NCBI GenBank assembly: GCA_039090855.1
Contig: CM077012.1
Coordinates: forward strand, 143,688,541 to 143,752,540
DNA length: 64,000 nt
Direction of reading: 5' to 3'
Source: Macrothele yani
Lineage: Eukaryota > Arthropoda > Arachnida > Araneae > Macrothelidae
Notes under the pieces: generated by a model
Told to the model about the DNA's origin: nothing
The model's database searches: none
The model's input: the letters and a program-made list of their open reading frames with translations, nothing else
Shown here: positions 43,991-55,559 of the stretch, piece by piece
How positions within the stretch are numbered: the first letter of the stretch is position 1
Layout of the letters: every line of letters begins with the position of its first letter
Made by a program: the position numbers and the translations under genes

Positions 43991-46074
43991 TTAGTAAAAA
44001 AAAAACAACTTGCAAATAATCCCGATTATTATTTCTTTTTTTGCAATGTTTTGTAGTGTGTTAAATTATGTATTTTTGGAAGTTACTTCCTGTTATGCTA
44101 CATTCTTTGCACATCAGTGTGAATTATCAAAAAGCATGCTTATGATTATAATGCGAGTTTTTTTGCAAATAATTTTTAACAATAGTTAATGTTGTGCCGC
44201 ATGTTGTAGATTTTAACGAAAAGCTACACATTTGTCAGCAATTAAAAGTGATTGTTATTGTTGCCTATTATAACTGAAAGACAAACAGCACCTTAATTAT
44301 GTGCCCATGCACTGTGTATTTAGACCTTAATTTTACAGTATTTCTATGAAGTTTTAGACCTTGTTTATGGTAAAATGTTATGATTTTAATCATCACTTAA
44401 GTTCATGTGACATATTACAAATTTAATAATAAAATGCACTTTTTAAGCATGAGGGTAAAGCCGTTTTCTTACAAATTCATGTTTTGTTTTCATGTAATGT
44501 TAGGCTCTGCTTGCTATGCCCAGAATTGGAAGTAAAGTTAATCAGGGTTTTGTTGTACAACAAATACTTTTGTTACATATCATGCTACTTTTTTAACTTT
44601 TGGAGGAGAGTGTTTGAATTGTAGGACCAAAGTTTCATTTCTAGGTAGTTGGGAGGAGACACCACAGGAAACAAGATGTTGTGGAAAACATATTTCATAG
44701 CCTGGCTGTAGTTAGAAGACAAATTCACATCTGTTAAAGGTGCAAGAGACACTCTCCTGGCAGTTGCTTTCAACAGTTAGTGGGCCATTAGCTACAACAT
44801 ATGAAAAATATTTTGATTAAATATAACATATATTGCAAGGTGTGCTTAAGTTTTCAAATAAAGTGCCCTTTTTTGGAAAGGGGGAAAAGATTTTCATATA
44901 AAAAACATCTTTCATTTGTTTCTTATTTGTTTATTTTTGCCATCACTACTACTTGTGCATGTTACACTAAATAAGGGAATTTCAAATCCCCCATGCATGC
45001 ATGCATACTATGGATTCAGATACATGGTACAAAGGCAATGCAGTATTTTTTAACTATAGTTAGGAAGAACAGCTTTTTGTGTGTGCTACTAAAACTGATA
45101 AAATGGTGCCAAATTATTATTTTTTTAATTCATACTTAATTTTGCTCTTCAGTATTAGTATGTCTAAAGTACAGCTGTCACTTTTTGTAGCACTGTACCA
45201 AAAACATATCAAAGAGTTAAAACAGATGAATAACTTGAAAAATTTTATATGAATAAACCAAGGTACTGCATGTTTTTTTTAGACTCCCGAGTTTCAGGTT
45301 TTACATGAAAATCATTACAAAGGTATGTGTGTGACCCCTTCCCCTGGTCACCCTCCTTTTTTTCCCCAGCAAGCAATGAATATTTTAAAATGTATTTTTT
45401 AAGTATTATATGAAATCTCATTTGCAAATGAGTTACACATCAGTTAAAGCTGTAACAGAATCATAACTGATTTGAAAGTTGATATTTGCACTTCTGTTTG
45501 TTTAATGCTATGAGAATTGACTCGCTGCTTACAAATTTCAAAATTTATTAATTCCATTTGTAACATGAGGTTTAAATGTTAATAAACTTCATTTGGTTTA
45601 TTCTCGGAAGTACTAAAACAGAAGGGAGGAGCACGAGGTCTTGTAGATGAGTTTTGTATGCATTTTAGAATATTATGCTTGTTATTTTTGTGTTTAAAAC
45701 ACTTGTTGCTGAATTAAAAAATAAAATATTATTACTTCAGTAATCAAAAGCAGTCATATTGGATAGATTTCAGTGGGTGATCAGCTAACATATAAGGTAT
45801 TAAATCATTTAGTTATAGCTAGCAAATGGTTGAGATTTTAAAGTGTTCGCATGGTTGGTAAAAGCTTGAAAAATATTATTGTTTTTATCCCAAGTTTCAG
45901 TTTTAATAAATTTTTTTTTATTACTTACCAAAAGAGATATGTGGTGATTGGGATACTTTTTAGAAATTGCTCAGAGTAATGTGTTATTAATTGTGTTTGC
46001 AGTGTAATAATGTAAAGTTAACTTCCTAAATAATATCAGTGAACTTCAATAATTTTCTGATTTGTTTATTTTAG
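43991..46074. other. No gene seen (44.0-46.07 kb), probable intron
   Basis: AT-rich sequence leading into the acceptor of the candidate exon at 46075. A short GCATGCATGCATG run lies near 44993. Nothing supported. Confidence 0.5.
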
Positions 46075-46181
46075 GCAAGCAGTTGTTCGCAACCTTTTGG
46101 AAACATTACGAGGCGCAATTGGGAACCAGGATGAAATTAATCGCATCGTTACTGTTATGTGCAATCTTTCTGAAGACTATG
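46075..46181 (+). CDS. Candidate internal host exon, 107 bp, unidentified protein
   Basis: A pyrimidine-rich acceptor (TTTGTTTATTTTAG) precedes 46075, and a donor ATG|GTAAAC follows 46181. In the frame that starts at the second base, all 35 codons are open; the translation begins QAVVRNLLETLRGAIGNQDE and ends INRIVTVMCNLSEDY. It is a balanced amphipathic helical sequence quite unlike the AT-rich flanks, and the 107-bp length implies phase 2 in, phase 1 out. The peptide looks like part of a helical-repeat or scaffold protein, but I cannot name it. No further exon was found in the window with confidence, so the gene would have very long introns. The next ATG-containing frame downstream (to 46256) is intron read-through. 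Confidence 0.6.
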
Positions 46182-46985
46182 GTAAACCTTTTATGTTATA
46201 TTTTCAAATTTGTTGTGCCTCAAAATGATTGCTTTTTTTGGTATTATCTCCTTTAGGTACTATTTTTGGCTTTAAGCTTTCAGTTATCAACGTTGCAGGT
46301 GTAACAGGATTTTTGTTTCCATCACGTGCACATTTTCAAGGTTCTTTTTGCTTTCCTTTCATTTAGTAACTGGGTTTTTATAATTGAAGTTAATTATTTT
46401 AGCATTACAGTATATCAGTGGATTATCAGTTATATTGCTAATGCTTAATGCATTATAATATGGCTGATAATGCATTGAGCTGGAGTGTTACTTAATATAT
46501 AAGCAGAACTCACTCTGTGAGCGATTCCATACTTAGTCACTGTAGTGATCTGTCTGGATCTATACTCGGGGCAAACTTAACCTGTCATTGGAAGGAAGGC
46601 TACAGAGTGTATACTTCCACTGCATAAAATAGTTCCGGTCTAAAAGCTCGTACTCCAGCTTCAACTGGCACTTAGAAATGACACAGATGTTCAATACGTT
46701 GTGTGTGTGTGCATTTAAAAAATTCAGATCTCAGTTTCAGCGGCATTTCTAAAAAATACAGATATTCGTGCTTTGGTGACGTCACTGATGGTTCTCTGTC
46801 ACAGCATTCTTGTTTGGGTCAGAGTTAAGCTGTCAACCCAGGGGATATTTATTGCTGTGGGGGTGGGGGGTCATTAGTGGAAGGATGAGGGCGAAAAAGT
46901 GTTTCCGAGGGCATTTCGCGTTTCTCCCCTGGTTTCTCCTTGATTGTTGTTTTAAAACACTCTTCTGTCTTTTCGGTTTTTTCGA
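46182..46985. other. No gene seen (46.2-47.0 kb)
   Basis: AT-rich, then GC-richer from about 46800. A near palindrome GCTAATGCTTAATGCATTATAATATGGC lies near 46437. No supported exon. Confidence 0.5.
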
Positions 46986-47200
46986 ATGGCATCTGCCGGT
47001 CACTCGAGTGTATTTCAGCCGCATAAACCTGGGAAACCACTACGAAGCTCTGCTAAGGTGATCATTATGAATGTTTTCACTAAATTGATGGGAAAACATT
47101 CGCCGAATAAATCAAATGAATTAACAGTTCTTACGGCAGAACTCACTGGCGTTTCAAGTCGCACCATTGCGAGAATGAAGGTTGAATTTAGTACTGAAGT
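46986..47200 (+). pseudogene. N-terminal helix-turn-helix fragment resembling a DDE transposase
   Basis: A frame from an ATG at 46986 reads GKPLRSSAKVIIMNVFTKLM, then a linker and TAELTGVSSRTIARMKVEF. This matches the pattern 'GRPL.S..K..+.NVY ... TGVS..+I.R+K' seen at the start of some insect DDE-transposase-like proteins (recalled, not searched). It runs straight into fold-back copy C at about 47200, where protein character ends, so the gene is truncated at the junction. No catalytic domain is present. Confidence 0.45.
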
Positions 47201-47590
47201 ACCTCAGATCCATCGGCAATTTATTTCTTAAAATTAAAATGCAATTCTAGCTTGGCTTACATAGAACGTTTTCTCGAAATTAGTTTGGAGTTCCCAATTC
47301 AGTTCTCAATATAGGCCAAGAAACGGCCATCTTTTCCTTTTGAACTTTTGTGCGCAGTTGCCTTAAACGCGCATGAACCGGCATGAAAATTCAGACAAAT
47401 GAAAGAGTTCCTTCCCCAGCCACACATAATTCGGAAACTTGGAAAACTGCCACACATTGAAAGTGTTCCTCGGAGGAACAGCAATTTGTGCCCGGCCCAT
47501 CAATGAAAAACATGTGGCAATTTTCCAATGTGTAGCAATTTTCCAAGTTGCTGAAAGATGTGTGGCAGTTTACAGTGAACCTTAAAATAT
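47200..47590 (+). repeat. Fold-back repeat family, copy C (right end)
   Basis: Matches copy A from 455 to 800 and copy B from 33232: ATCGGCAATTTATTTCTT, GAACGTTTTCTCGAAAT, CCGGCATGAAAATTCAGACA, GGAACAGCAATTTGTGCCCG. It ends with irregular 16-bp-like units (GTGTGGCAATTTTCC type; 47510-47560) and the terminal word GTGTGGCAGTTTACAGTGAACC-like sequence at 47563-47582. The left half of the element is absent. Confidence 0.85.
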
Positions 47591-50378
47591 CATTTACCAC
47601 AGAGACTGGCTCTTGTCCAGTACTTATGGCAACACGGGGTAGTTAAAAATGCATACACATTTAACGGATGTCTGTTATATAAAAAATCTAATCAAGGCAA
47701 AATTTTTGAAAGAACGAAATTTTACGCATAACTGATGACATGGTAAAATTACTTTTAATTAAATCCCGCAGTTGGTAATCTTCAAGCAATAAGTATAAAT
47801 ATATGAAATATATAAAAAAAATGGAAAAATATGTGAAAACAAAATTAGGCCACTTAAGACTGCTTCCCGTGTTTAGCAAAGATAATTTCATTTTAAAAGT
47901 AAGAAAGAAAGAAACGTTACACGTTCTGTAACATCTCAAAAAAAAAAAAAAAAAAAGATAAGAGAGGGAGAAATAAACTGCTTGTCTACTGGTCTGCAAA
48001 GCGCGCGGCGGTGGGGAGGGGGTTAAAATAGAGGGGTTTGGTAAGGGATCACGGTGACAGACAGCCAGCCCTGAGGGCTTGTGGGAGAAGTTTTCCGAGT
48101 GAAGGTTAATTACACACCATTAGTGCGGAGTAATACTGGGAGTGAAAAGGTCACCGTAGCTTTGGCCTCATTGCCAGGATAGCTTTGCCCCGAGTATAGA
48201 GCAAAATTGGTACCTGGCAAATTCATACGTGAAAGATTGGTACACAGAGTTTCATCCTCCTTATGCTCAATTTTAATGTCTGAATTTCTGGCTTTAGCAT
48301 CAGCTTCATTGCTTCTAATTATTCTGATAACAGTTTTTTTTCTTCAAATTTGTAAATTTCATAATTGACACAAACAGGAAGGACATAAGCATGAAATGCA
48401 CTTTTCAGAAAGCTCAAACCCAGGAGATTGATACCCGGTGCAAACTGGTACACAGAAGTTTGATACCTAAAGAATTCCTGCTTGTTTAGTTAATTTCCAC
48501 TTTTTCAGCTAAGGAGGTGTAAAACATAGCGTTGAAGCAAGGTCATTGCTCGGAGGGTTCTTGTCATTGTTAACGGCTAATATTAAGTTCTAAACTGATC
48601 AGCTTCACTGATTTTTTTTTTTCTGGTACTAAGTTTCGGTTTCAGCAGGGGTTTTTCTGCTGCCTGAATTGAAAAATTGGAACCTTGTGTGTATAAAAAA
48701 TTTCATTGTTTAGTAAAGGGACATAAATTCTATTTTTGAAGGTAATGTGCCGATCCAGAGCTTAGTCAGGGGAGCAACATCCTCTTGCATCAATTTTGAA
48801 GGGATTTTCTGCTGCTCCATCTTGTAAGGGCCGGGGTGTGTCTCCCTAAAATGCAATAGATTAATTACCTTTTTACCTATGATAATTGAACCACAAATGT
48901 AGAATATTTATTTTTTTATTAAGATACTAAAGCCACCTAACTCTGTTCTATGGATGTGGTGTGCCTATGCCAGTCAACTATCAATATTGGGGGGGGGTAC
49001 CTGTAGTCAGATTTAGTAACACTGAGTTGGATGTAGTGTGCATCCATTTGCGGGGCATCTCTCCCACTCTCAGTGGAGATATTTAGTGTCTTCTTTTCAA
49101 TAAGTGCATTAGGTCACAATGAAAAAACCGAAAATTATGTGAAAATCATCTGGCATGCCATTCAGGAATAAGTTAGCAAATGGTACTAGAGGAATGTTTG
49201 GGTAATGCCCTTTCTCCATAGAGTTTAGAAAGGTAGAATGTTTTTTGCTTTCAAAGTATTCATTGCATCACTTTGAATGAACCATTAAAATTTCAATGGC
49301 ATCTCACATGCCATTGTTTCAGTTCAACATCTTAATCTTTCAGAGGTACCAGTCATTCTCCTGGGGTACAAGCTTTCTGGGTACTAGTCTCCTATGTACT
49401 GGTTTCTTGAGTACAAGTTTCCTGAGAACCTGTTTCCCCGATCTATCTCATTTTCATTGTTTTATGTCCGGTTAATGTATCACTGGATGACATCACTCAT
49501 AGTATAACAGTTGCCCATTTGTTTATTTGAATAATTAGTGTTGTACAACAATATAGCAGATACGTTGATGACTGGTTTGTCAGACTGAGTGAGTGCACCA
49601 AGCTTTAATAAAGTGCAACAGAGAAACAGATGCTACATGGGGACATAGGGATAATTAGTAGCCCTAAAAAACATTTAATCAGAAAAAAGTAAGAAAATGT
49701 AATTTTAAAATGAAAGATACCTTCACACAATGAATTAATTTCAGTTTTTTTGTTTTGAACTCTAAGCCTCAATTGAGCTAAGCAAGAATTCTCGCTAGGA
49801 AGTAGCAGTTTTATTGCTTTGAAACTGCTGTTATGTATGTAGTACAGGTAAACCATTGCTGGCATAATATTTCTGTACTGTGTGATTAAATATATATATA
49901 CAGTGGTGGGAAATGGGTCAGAACAGAGCAGACCCTGTTCCAGGAGCAATGCGACGCCAAAAGAAAGTGAGCATTTAATTTGAATAAAATATTTCGCAAT
50001 GCGTTATACATTTCAATTAACAATGTAGCTTGTATGAATTGTTCATCTCTGAATAAAGAAAACAACTCTGACTTTAGCTAAATGTGAGTATTACATTTTA
50101 AAGTTTAATAACACAATTTGCTCATATGGTTTTGTATCTACTGCCCATGGGTTTGTGCATATTAAATTTTCACAGCATTCATTTGTACTTCGTGTTCCGG
50201 CACCAAATAATTCCCATTTCCACTACTATATATTTCTGCATTCAGGTTGCTTTTAATTTATCTTCTTTTTTGCTCATACCTGTTAGTATATGAGCTTTTC
50301 TTTATAGTTTTAGTACCTGTTAAAAAATTGTTTTTGATTCTGTCTCTTCTTAATAGTGTGTGTGTGTATATATATATT
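47591..50378. other. No gene identified (47.6-50.4 kb)
   Basis: AT-rich DNA with poly-A at 47938-47955. A GC-richer stretch at 48000-48240 has no recognised motif. Words such as GGTAC(A/C)AGTTTCCTG repeat loosely at 48210-48480 and 49350-49430 (TACTGG/TACAAG ... TTTC...), perhaps a degenerate short repeat. No exon supported. Confidence 0.45.
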
Positions 50379-51431
50379 AGGGCTGGTGCTTAAGAAATTT
50401 GAAGTGTTAGCCAAAGTTTTAGCCAAATTAAAAAATCATTAGCCATATTTTGAAAATCTTAGCCATTATTGGCAGTGAAAAAGAAACAGGCATGTCAGAA
50501 ATCCATAGAATGAAACATAAGAGAAAATAAAGAAAATACATGCAAACATGGAAAAAGCTGTTTACAAAATTTCATTTTATAAAGTTGGACAGACCAAGTG
50601 CTCTATTTTTACGAGTGCACCAGTAATCAAATGCTGCATCGAAATTAAAAAATTCATGTTGGGTCCTTCAATGTTAATAAAATCATGTCTCTAACATTTT
50701 TTAGTTTCATGCAGTTTCGTAATCTTGTTTTATTAAGTTCTGTTTAAGAAAACAAACGAAGCAGCAGCAGCGCCACCTGCATTGTTGTTTTTTTGTTTTG
50801 CAAACGTATGAAGCCTGAATAAAAAATTTCGTGGCTAGCTCTGTAAAGATTTTAACCAGTTCACACAAAATATAGGCGTCTCATTTCTATTAGTGATTTA
50901 TGGTGTTGACAAAAATTTCACACGCTTTCGCAGAAAAACTTGCTGAGATACAATTTCGTGTTTTTTAATCCGTCCTGAGTAAGTTGCGTGTCAAAATATG
51001 ACAGACCAACTCACCGCAAGCCTTCCGACTTCATGGCTGGCGTGGAAGCCACTGCCGAGGGCCAGCCGCAAACGCAATCGTCTGCTGACTTGCTCGCTAT
51101 AAATTACGGAAGATTTTCTTCCCTCGTGATATCTCCGGCCTCCAGCATCTCTTATTTTCATCCACTTCCCCAAATGACCCGTGTTTCACAGGACTCAATG
51201 ACAATCCATTGGTGCAGCACCGTTTTAAGTGCCACAACTTTGGGAAAATCAACCTTTAAAATCATATCAGCTGCAGTTTAGCCCCAAAATTACCTTGAAT
51301 TGTAGTTTACTTGATAGTCAAAAATCACCGAAGATTCACAAGAACATTCACCACCATTTCCACAGATTCTAATTTTTCTCTCGCCATATTTCGGATTTAG
51401 TCGCATTTGGCGAATGCTTAGCGCGAGCCCT
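50379..51431. mobile_element. Candidate hAT-like non-autonomous element, 1.05 kb
   Basis: Left end AGGGCTGGTGCTTAAG and the reverse complement of the right end AGGGCTCGCGCTAAG are similar, and both are followed by a (G/T)TAGCCAAA or ATTCGCCAAA word. Ends of the type (C/T)AGGGCT are common in hAT elements. An 8-bp target duplication was not found, and no transposase is recognisable; the frames at 50988-51281 have no motif. Boundaries are tentative. Confidence 0.5.
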
Positions 51432-52330
51432 GCATTTGCTTTTGGCTAATCACCAACAATAGAACCAGTTTCCCTTGCAATGCCTTTGCTTTGGTAATTT
51501 CAAACCACATCCAGTAAAGCATTTTTTTTTAAAATCTATTCCTTACAAGAGTACAGTGGTCCTTAGAAATTGTTAAAAGTTTTGAAAAATTGCTTTTCTT
51601 TTTAGTACTTAATAAAGCCTTGAGTTTTGGCCAAAAATCACTTACAAAAAAAAAAAAAATAATCTGAGAAGTGCCTTTTGCCTCTCTCTCTCTCTGCTGG
51701 CATGTCTGTGCAAAATCCAGTAAGTTACAATTTGGTGCCTAGCTCTTCTGCAGAAAATTAGCTTTGTTTACAGGAAGTTCAAATTTATAACTGTTGTACT
51801 TCTTTAGAACACCATATTTTCATGTTGAAATCTTGTAAAAAAAAAAAAAAAAAAAAGTATAGTTGTGCATGTGCGATTGTTATGCTCACCAGTGCTGTGT
51901 AGGGTCCTTAAAAGTTCATATAAATATTTTTTTTTACATTTACTGGTATTCTGGGCAAAATGTAGCACTGGCAATGGAGTAAAGCTTGATTGTTAAGCTA
52001 CCAAAGCAACATATGTGACAGTCATAATGATAAGTGATGAAACTCCTTGTAACAACATAAGCACTGCATTCAAAGGTCTGAAAATAAGAATACTGATGTG
52101 ACAGTAGGATTGTTTGTTTTTAAGGAATCAAGAAATAACCGCTCACTGTTATTTATATTCTGTTGAAATAAAATATTTCAACAGAATATTTTATCTACAG
52201 AATATTTTTCCCATGGTTATTAATCACAACCCAAAAAATTCAGCCAAAGAAGATTCATATTAATGAACAACCACTTTTACCATTAACAGGTGTCTTTCAT
52301 GTACAGATAGTGTTTTACCAAGGAATTATA
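51432..52330. other. No gene seen; 15-bp hairpin at 52156-52188
   Basis: TATTCTGTTGAAATA (52156-52170), loop AAA, TATTTCAACAGAATA (52174-52188) is a perfect hairpin. Otherwise AT-rich with poly-A tracts near 51645 and 51838 and a short TC run near 51683. Confidence 0.7.
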
Positions 52331-53294
52331 CAGAGAGTTAGTCAAAAGTTTTGCAATATTTGAATCACTTTGTCTTCGTACGTACCTTTACGATGAAAGA
52401 TGACTAGCATTCAAAGTATAGGCCATTGTGTTAATTCTGCGGTGGTACTAGTTCTTGTCCTTAGAGGCAAAGAACTCCTTCACCCCAGCTGCCACCTCCT
52501 CCTGGTTGTTGCAGTGCCTCCTGTGAAGGAAGTGGGCCATGGCCCAGAACAAGTAATAATCCGATTGGGCAAGGTCCGGACTATATGCTGGCTGTGGCAT
52601 CAGTTTGATGCCGTCAGGTTCCTGGAGTTTTGCCCCGGTCGTTCGCTTGGTATGAGGCCGAGCATTCTTCTGCTGTAGGAGAGCGCACTTTTTGTTCACC
52701 AGTGCTGAGTACTTCTTCACCAAGATGGCATACATCCACTCCAGCTGTTCAGTGTAGAGGTTGGCGTTAATGGTCCATATTGTCTGGAACAAATTCGTAA
52801 TTGATTATCCCCTTGAAATTCCACCAGACGCAAAGCATCACCTTATGCTTGAAGTGCCCATGTTTGGCCACAGGTTCTGGAAGCTGGCCCGGGCTCAACC
52901 ACTGCTGTTGTGTGCTGGGATTACAGAAATAGACCCACTTTTCATCACATGTAACAATTCTCTTGATGAAACGTACATCACACAGGTTTTCTAGGAGTTT
53001 CGTGCAAACTTCCACCCGGTGGTTTGCTTCAGCTGGTGTCAGTTCGTGAGGGACAATGCAGCAGTTCCTGTAGACGTTGCCGAAGTCCTGAAGGTGACAA
53101 ACCACAGTAGTCTGTGATATGCCTAGCTCGCCTGATAATCTCCAAGTGCTGGTTGTTGGATCTGCCTCTACCGCCTGGTGCACGGTTTACCTGACCTTGG
53201 CTAATCGTTGAGGTTTCTGTCAAAGCAAAATGTCTTGAACCATCTGGTTCCGGTGCTGTGATCCACGGAACCTTCCCCTTTCGCATGACAAATA

Positions 53295-55044
53295 CAGGGT
53301 CTTTATAATTAAAGTTCCACTTTGAAATGGCCATAAAAGGAAAACTACTTGACACAATGTTACCAAACTTTGTAATAGTTAACAGGAGGTCATGGGATCT
53401 TATTTTCCGCAAAACAAAAAAATTAGTTCCAAAACTCACTGCCAGTGTGGAATGGCGCTGTATGCAATATTGGGAAATGAAAGAAGACATGACGACATCA
53501 GTTGCAAATGTGTGTAATCGTGTCGAACACGAAACAGTGTGCGGTGTTATGCAAATACGCAAAGTCAACGGCTGACGGCAGGAGGAATGCAAATTAGAAG
53601 TACGCAAATGCGCTGTACACGTCATTGGATTTTCCACCATAAAAGGGAGCCTCCCCGTCGGAGCTGTCATAGTTACGAGTCGACGATGTCGGTAACCATG
53701 CAAGTACGTGCTTTTCTCGTGAAGTGTTATTATGAATGCGATAGCAATGCGCGGCGTGCTTTGCAGAAGTATCGTACCGTCAGACGACTACACCGAGGCC
53801 CAATGAGACACCGCAGGGTTTGAAGAAACTGATGGCAAAGTTTAAGCCACAGGTTTGTTATCTGTTGCACCTGGGCGGGGACGAAAGACTGTTGCTGTGG
53901 AAACCGAGGAGGCTGTTGCATTAGCAGTAGAGGAAGCAACTATGGAAAGCACACACGGGACTTGCAGCGTAAGTGCTGTTGCATGTCGCATGGACTTACC
54001 ATTGAGTACGGTGTACAAAATCGTTCGTAAAGTGCTGCTGTACTACCCATACAAAATCAAACTTGTTCAACAACTGGAACAGAACGATCCTCCAGTAAGA
54101 GAATCTTTCGCGTTGGAATTCCTTGCACGGATGGCGGTGGATGAACAGTGGCCATGGAACATTTTGTGGACGGATTAGGCCCATTTTTACCTCAATGGGG
54201 ATGTGAACACCCATAATTGCAGGATTTGGGCCAAACAAATCCCTCATGCTATCCACCCAGTTCCATTGCATTCTCCGAAAGTCACTGTTTGGTGTGGTAT
54301 GACACCTCGTGTCATAATTGGACCGTTCTTCTTTGAAGAGCAATCGCCAGCTGGGCCCGTGACTACCACTGTGACTGCTGTTCGCTTAGAGTCGATGTTA
54401 CGACATTTCGTGATACCGGAACTTCAGGAGCGTGGCATTTTAGACACCACGATTTTTATGCAGGACGGGGTTCCACCGCACATGGTACATGTGTGAAACA
54501 GTTACTTCAGCAACATTTCACGGATGACCGGATTATCAGCCGCCACTTCCCCATGGCTTGGCCACCCAGGTCACCAGAACTCAACCCCTGTGACTTCTGG
54601 CTATGGGGTTACCTCAAAGCCACTGTTTATGGTGATAACATCCAGAATTTGTTGGAATTGAAAACTGCCATACACCGACATGTCCGTAACATTCCTCCTG
54701 ATATGCTGCGCGCTACTGTTGAGAACGCAGTACTGCGATTTCACTTGCTTTCTGAAAATGGTGGCCGCCACATTGAACATGAGTTGTAATGTAAATTACA
54801 AGTACACATGTTCGACATGATTACACACATTTGCAACTGATGTCTTCATGTCTTCTTTCATTTCCCAATATTGCATAGAGCGCCATTCCACGCTGGTGGT
54901 GAATTTTGGAACTAATTTTTTTGTTTTGCGGAAAATAAAATCCCATGACCACCTGTTAACTATTATCAAGTTTGGTAACATTTCGTCCAGTAGTTTTCCT
55001 TTTTATGGCCATTTCAAAGTGGAACTTTAATTATAAAGACCCTG
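53295..55044 (+). mobile_element. Nested Tc1/mariner-superfamily element with ~237-bp inverted repeats
   Basis: Inverted repeats span 53295-53531 and 54808-55044, beginning CAGGGTCTTTATAATTAAAG on the left and in inverse on the right; TA flanks at 53293-53294 and 55045-55046. Repeats of this length are about ten times those of the Tc1 elements here. Total length is 1750 bp with one transposase frame in between. It lies in the outer mariner's coding sequence. Confidence 0.93.
53686..54789 (+). pseudogene. Mariner-superfamily transposase with a long catalytic gap, frameshifted
   Basis: It begins MSVTMQVRAFLVKCYYECDS at 53686 (helix-turn-helix of the type paired with DUF4817-like transposases), shifts frame near 53805, continues PGRGRKTVAVETEEAVALAV and STVYKIVRKVLLYYPYKIK, and carries WNILWTD before an in-frame TAG at 54177. 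After it come VNTHNCRIWA, VTVWCGMTPRVIIGPFFFEE and the second catalytic D in FMQDGVPPH. A 1-base deletion near 54494 precedes KQLLQQHFTDDRIISRHFP and SPELNPCDFWLWGYLK, with the presumed third D in CD. Restoring phase, about 42 residues separate the last two acidic residues. End is HIEHEL and TAA at 54789. Non-functional. Confidence 0.88.
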
Positions 55045-55309
55045 TACTTTGTGTTGCTTGAGCAGCATTACAGCAGGGTTCAAACTCTTAAAGCAAAAGT
55101 CCTCTAATTAGCTGGTTGTGTCTGTTCATCTTTTAGGCGTCCCAACCAGAAACAGAATGAAAACATACAATGTTGTTCACAGCAACGACTACCACTTTAT
55201 ATCCCTTTTGACTGACTGCAGTGCGCTACTTGAACTGATTTAAACACATGACATACCTGCCACAGCACATGTGTTTATGCAAATATTGCAAAACTTTCAA
55301 CTCTCTGTA

Positions 55310-55557
55310 TGAAGGGTTTTCCTATGTGCGAATATGCAAATTTCTCTTCTCAGTTTTATTTTGCTAATTCTTACTATATTAAGGGAATGCAGCTGGACCG
55401 ATGGTGTATTATACACAAAGTGAAAGCAGCTGATACAAGTAGGATAAAGAAAAAGCTTGCTCTTGAATGGCTTCAAAAAGGAAGTTTTAATACAGTGTGC
55501 TTATTCATTTTTGGTACAGAAGTGCTATATATATATATAGGTCTTGTGTAGTGATCA
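55310..55557. other. AT-rich DNA with a short (TA)n, no gene
   Basis: Between the mariner and the next Tc1. A frame at 55309-55551 has no motif; TATATATATATA at 55528-55540. Confidence 0.6.
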
Positions 55558-55559
55558 TA

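Larger units (their letters stand above)
52388..55129 (-). pseudogene. Mariner (DD34D-type) transposase split by the nested element, second catalytic D lost
   Basis: The minus-strand start is at 55129 (MNRHNQLIRGLLL, then a stop, and CNAAQATQ), interrupted by the nested element, and resumes near 53290 with frameshifted pieces up to RRxQAVEADPTTSTWRLSGE. From there it is largely open: GISQTTVVCHLQDFGN, IVTCDEKWVYF with the first D, VMLCVWWNFKGIINYE, LLQQKNARPHT and AYSPDLAQSDYYLF with the third D. The motif that should read HDNARPH has QKN: the second catalytic D is replaced by K. A TAG follows FASKDKN. Multiple frameshifts and stops make it inactive. Mellifera/mauritiana-like by motif. Confidence 0.88.
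52331..55307 (-). mobile_element. Mariner element carrying a nested transposon
   Basis: Inverted ends: left CAGAGAGTTAGTCAAAAGTT, right (reverse complement) CAGAGAGTTGAAAGTTTTGC; after a 3-4-bp indel both read AAAGTTTTGCAATATTTG. TA flanks at 52329-52330 and 55308-55309. Without the nested element (53295-55044 and one TA) it is about 1.23 kb, the usual mariner size. This resolves what otherwise looks like two unrelated transposase clusters. Confidence 0.92.

Noticed and set aside
47688..47999. 103-codon minus frame with membrane-like phenylalanine and leucine runs
   Set aside because: It is driven by poly-A and AT-rich tracts; no start context, signal or splice partner.
49605..49949. 114-codon minus-strand frame
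   Set aside because: AT-rich DNA, no recognisable domain, no conserved neighbour.
52400..52678. Plus-strand 92-codon frame as a host gene
   Set aside because: It is the antisense shadow of the mariner transposase on the minus strand.
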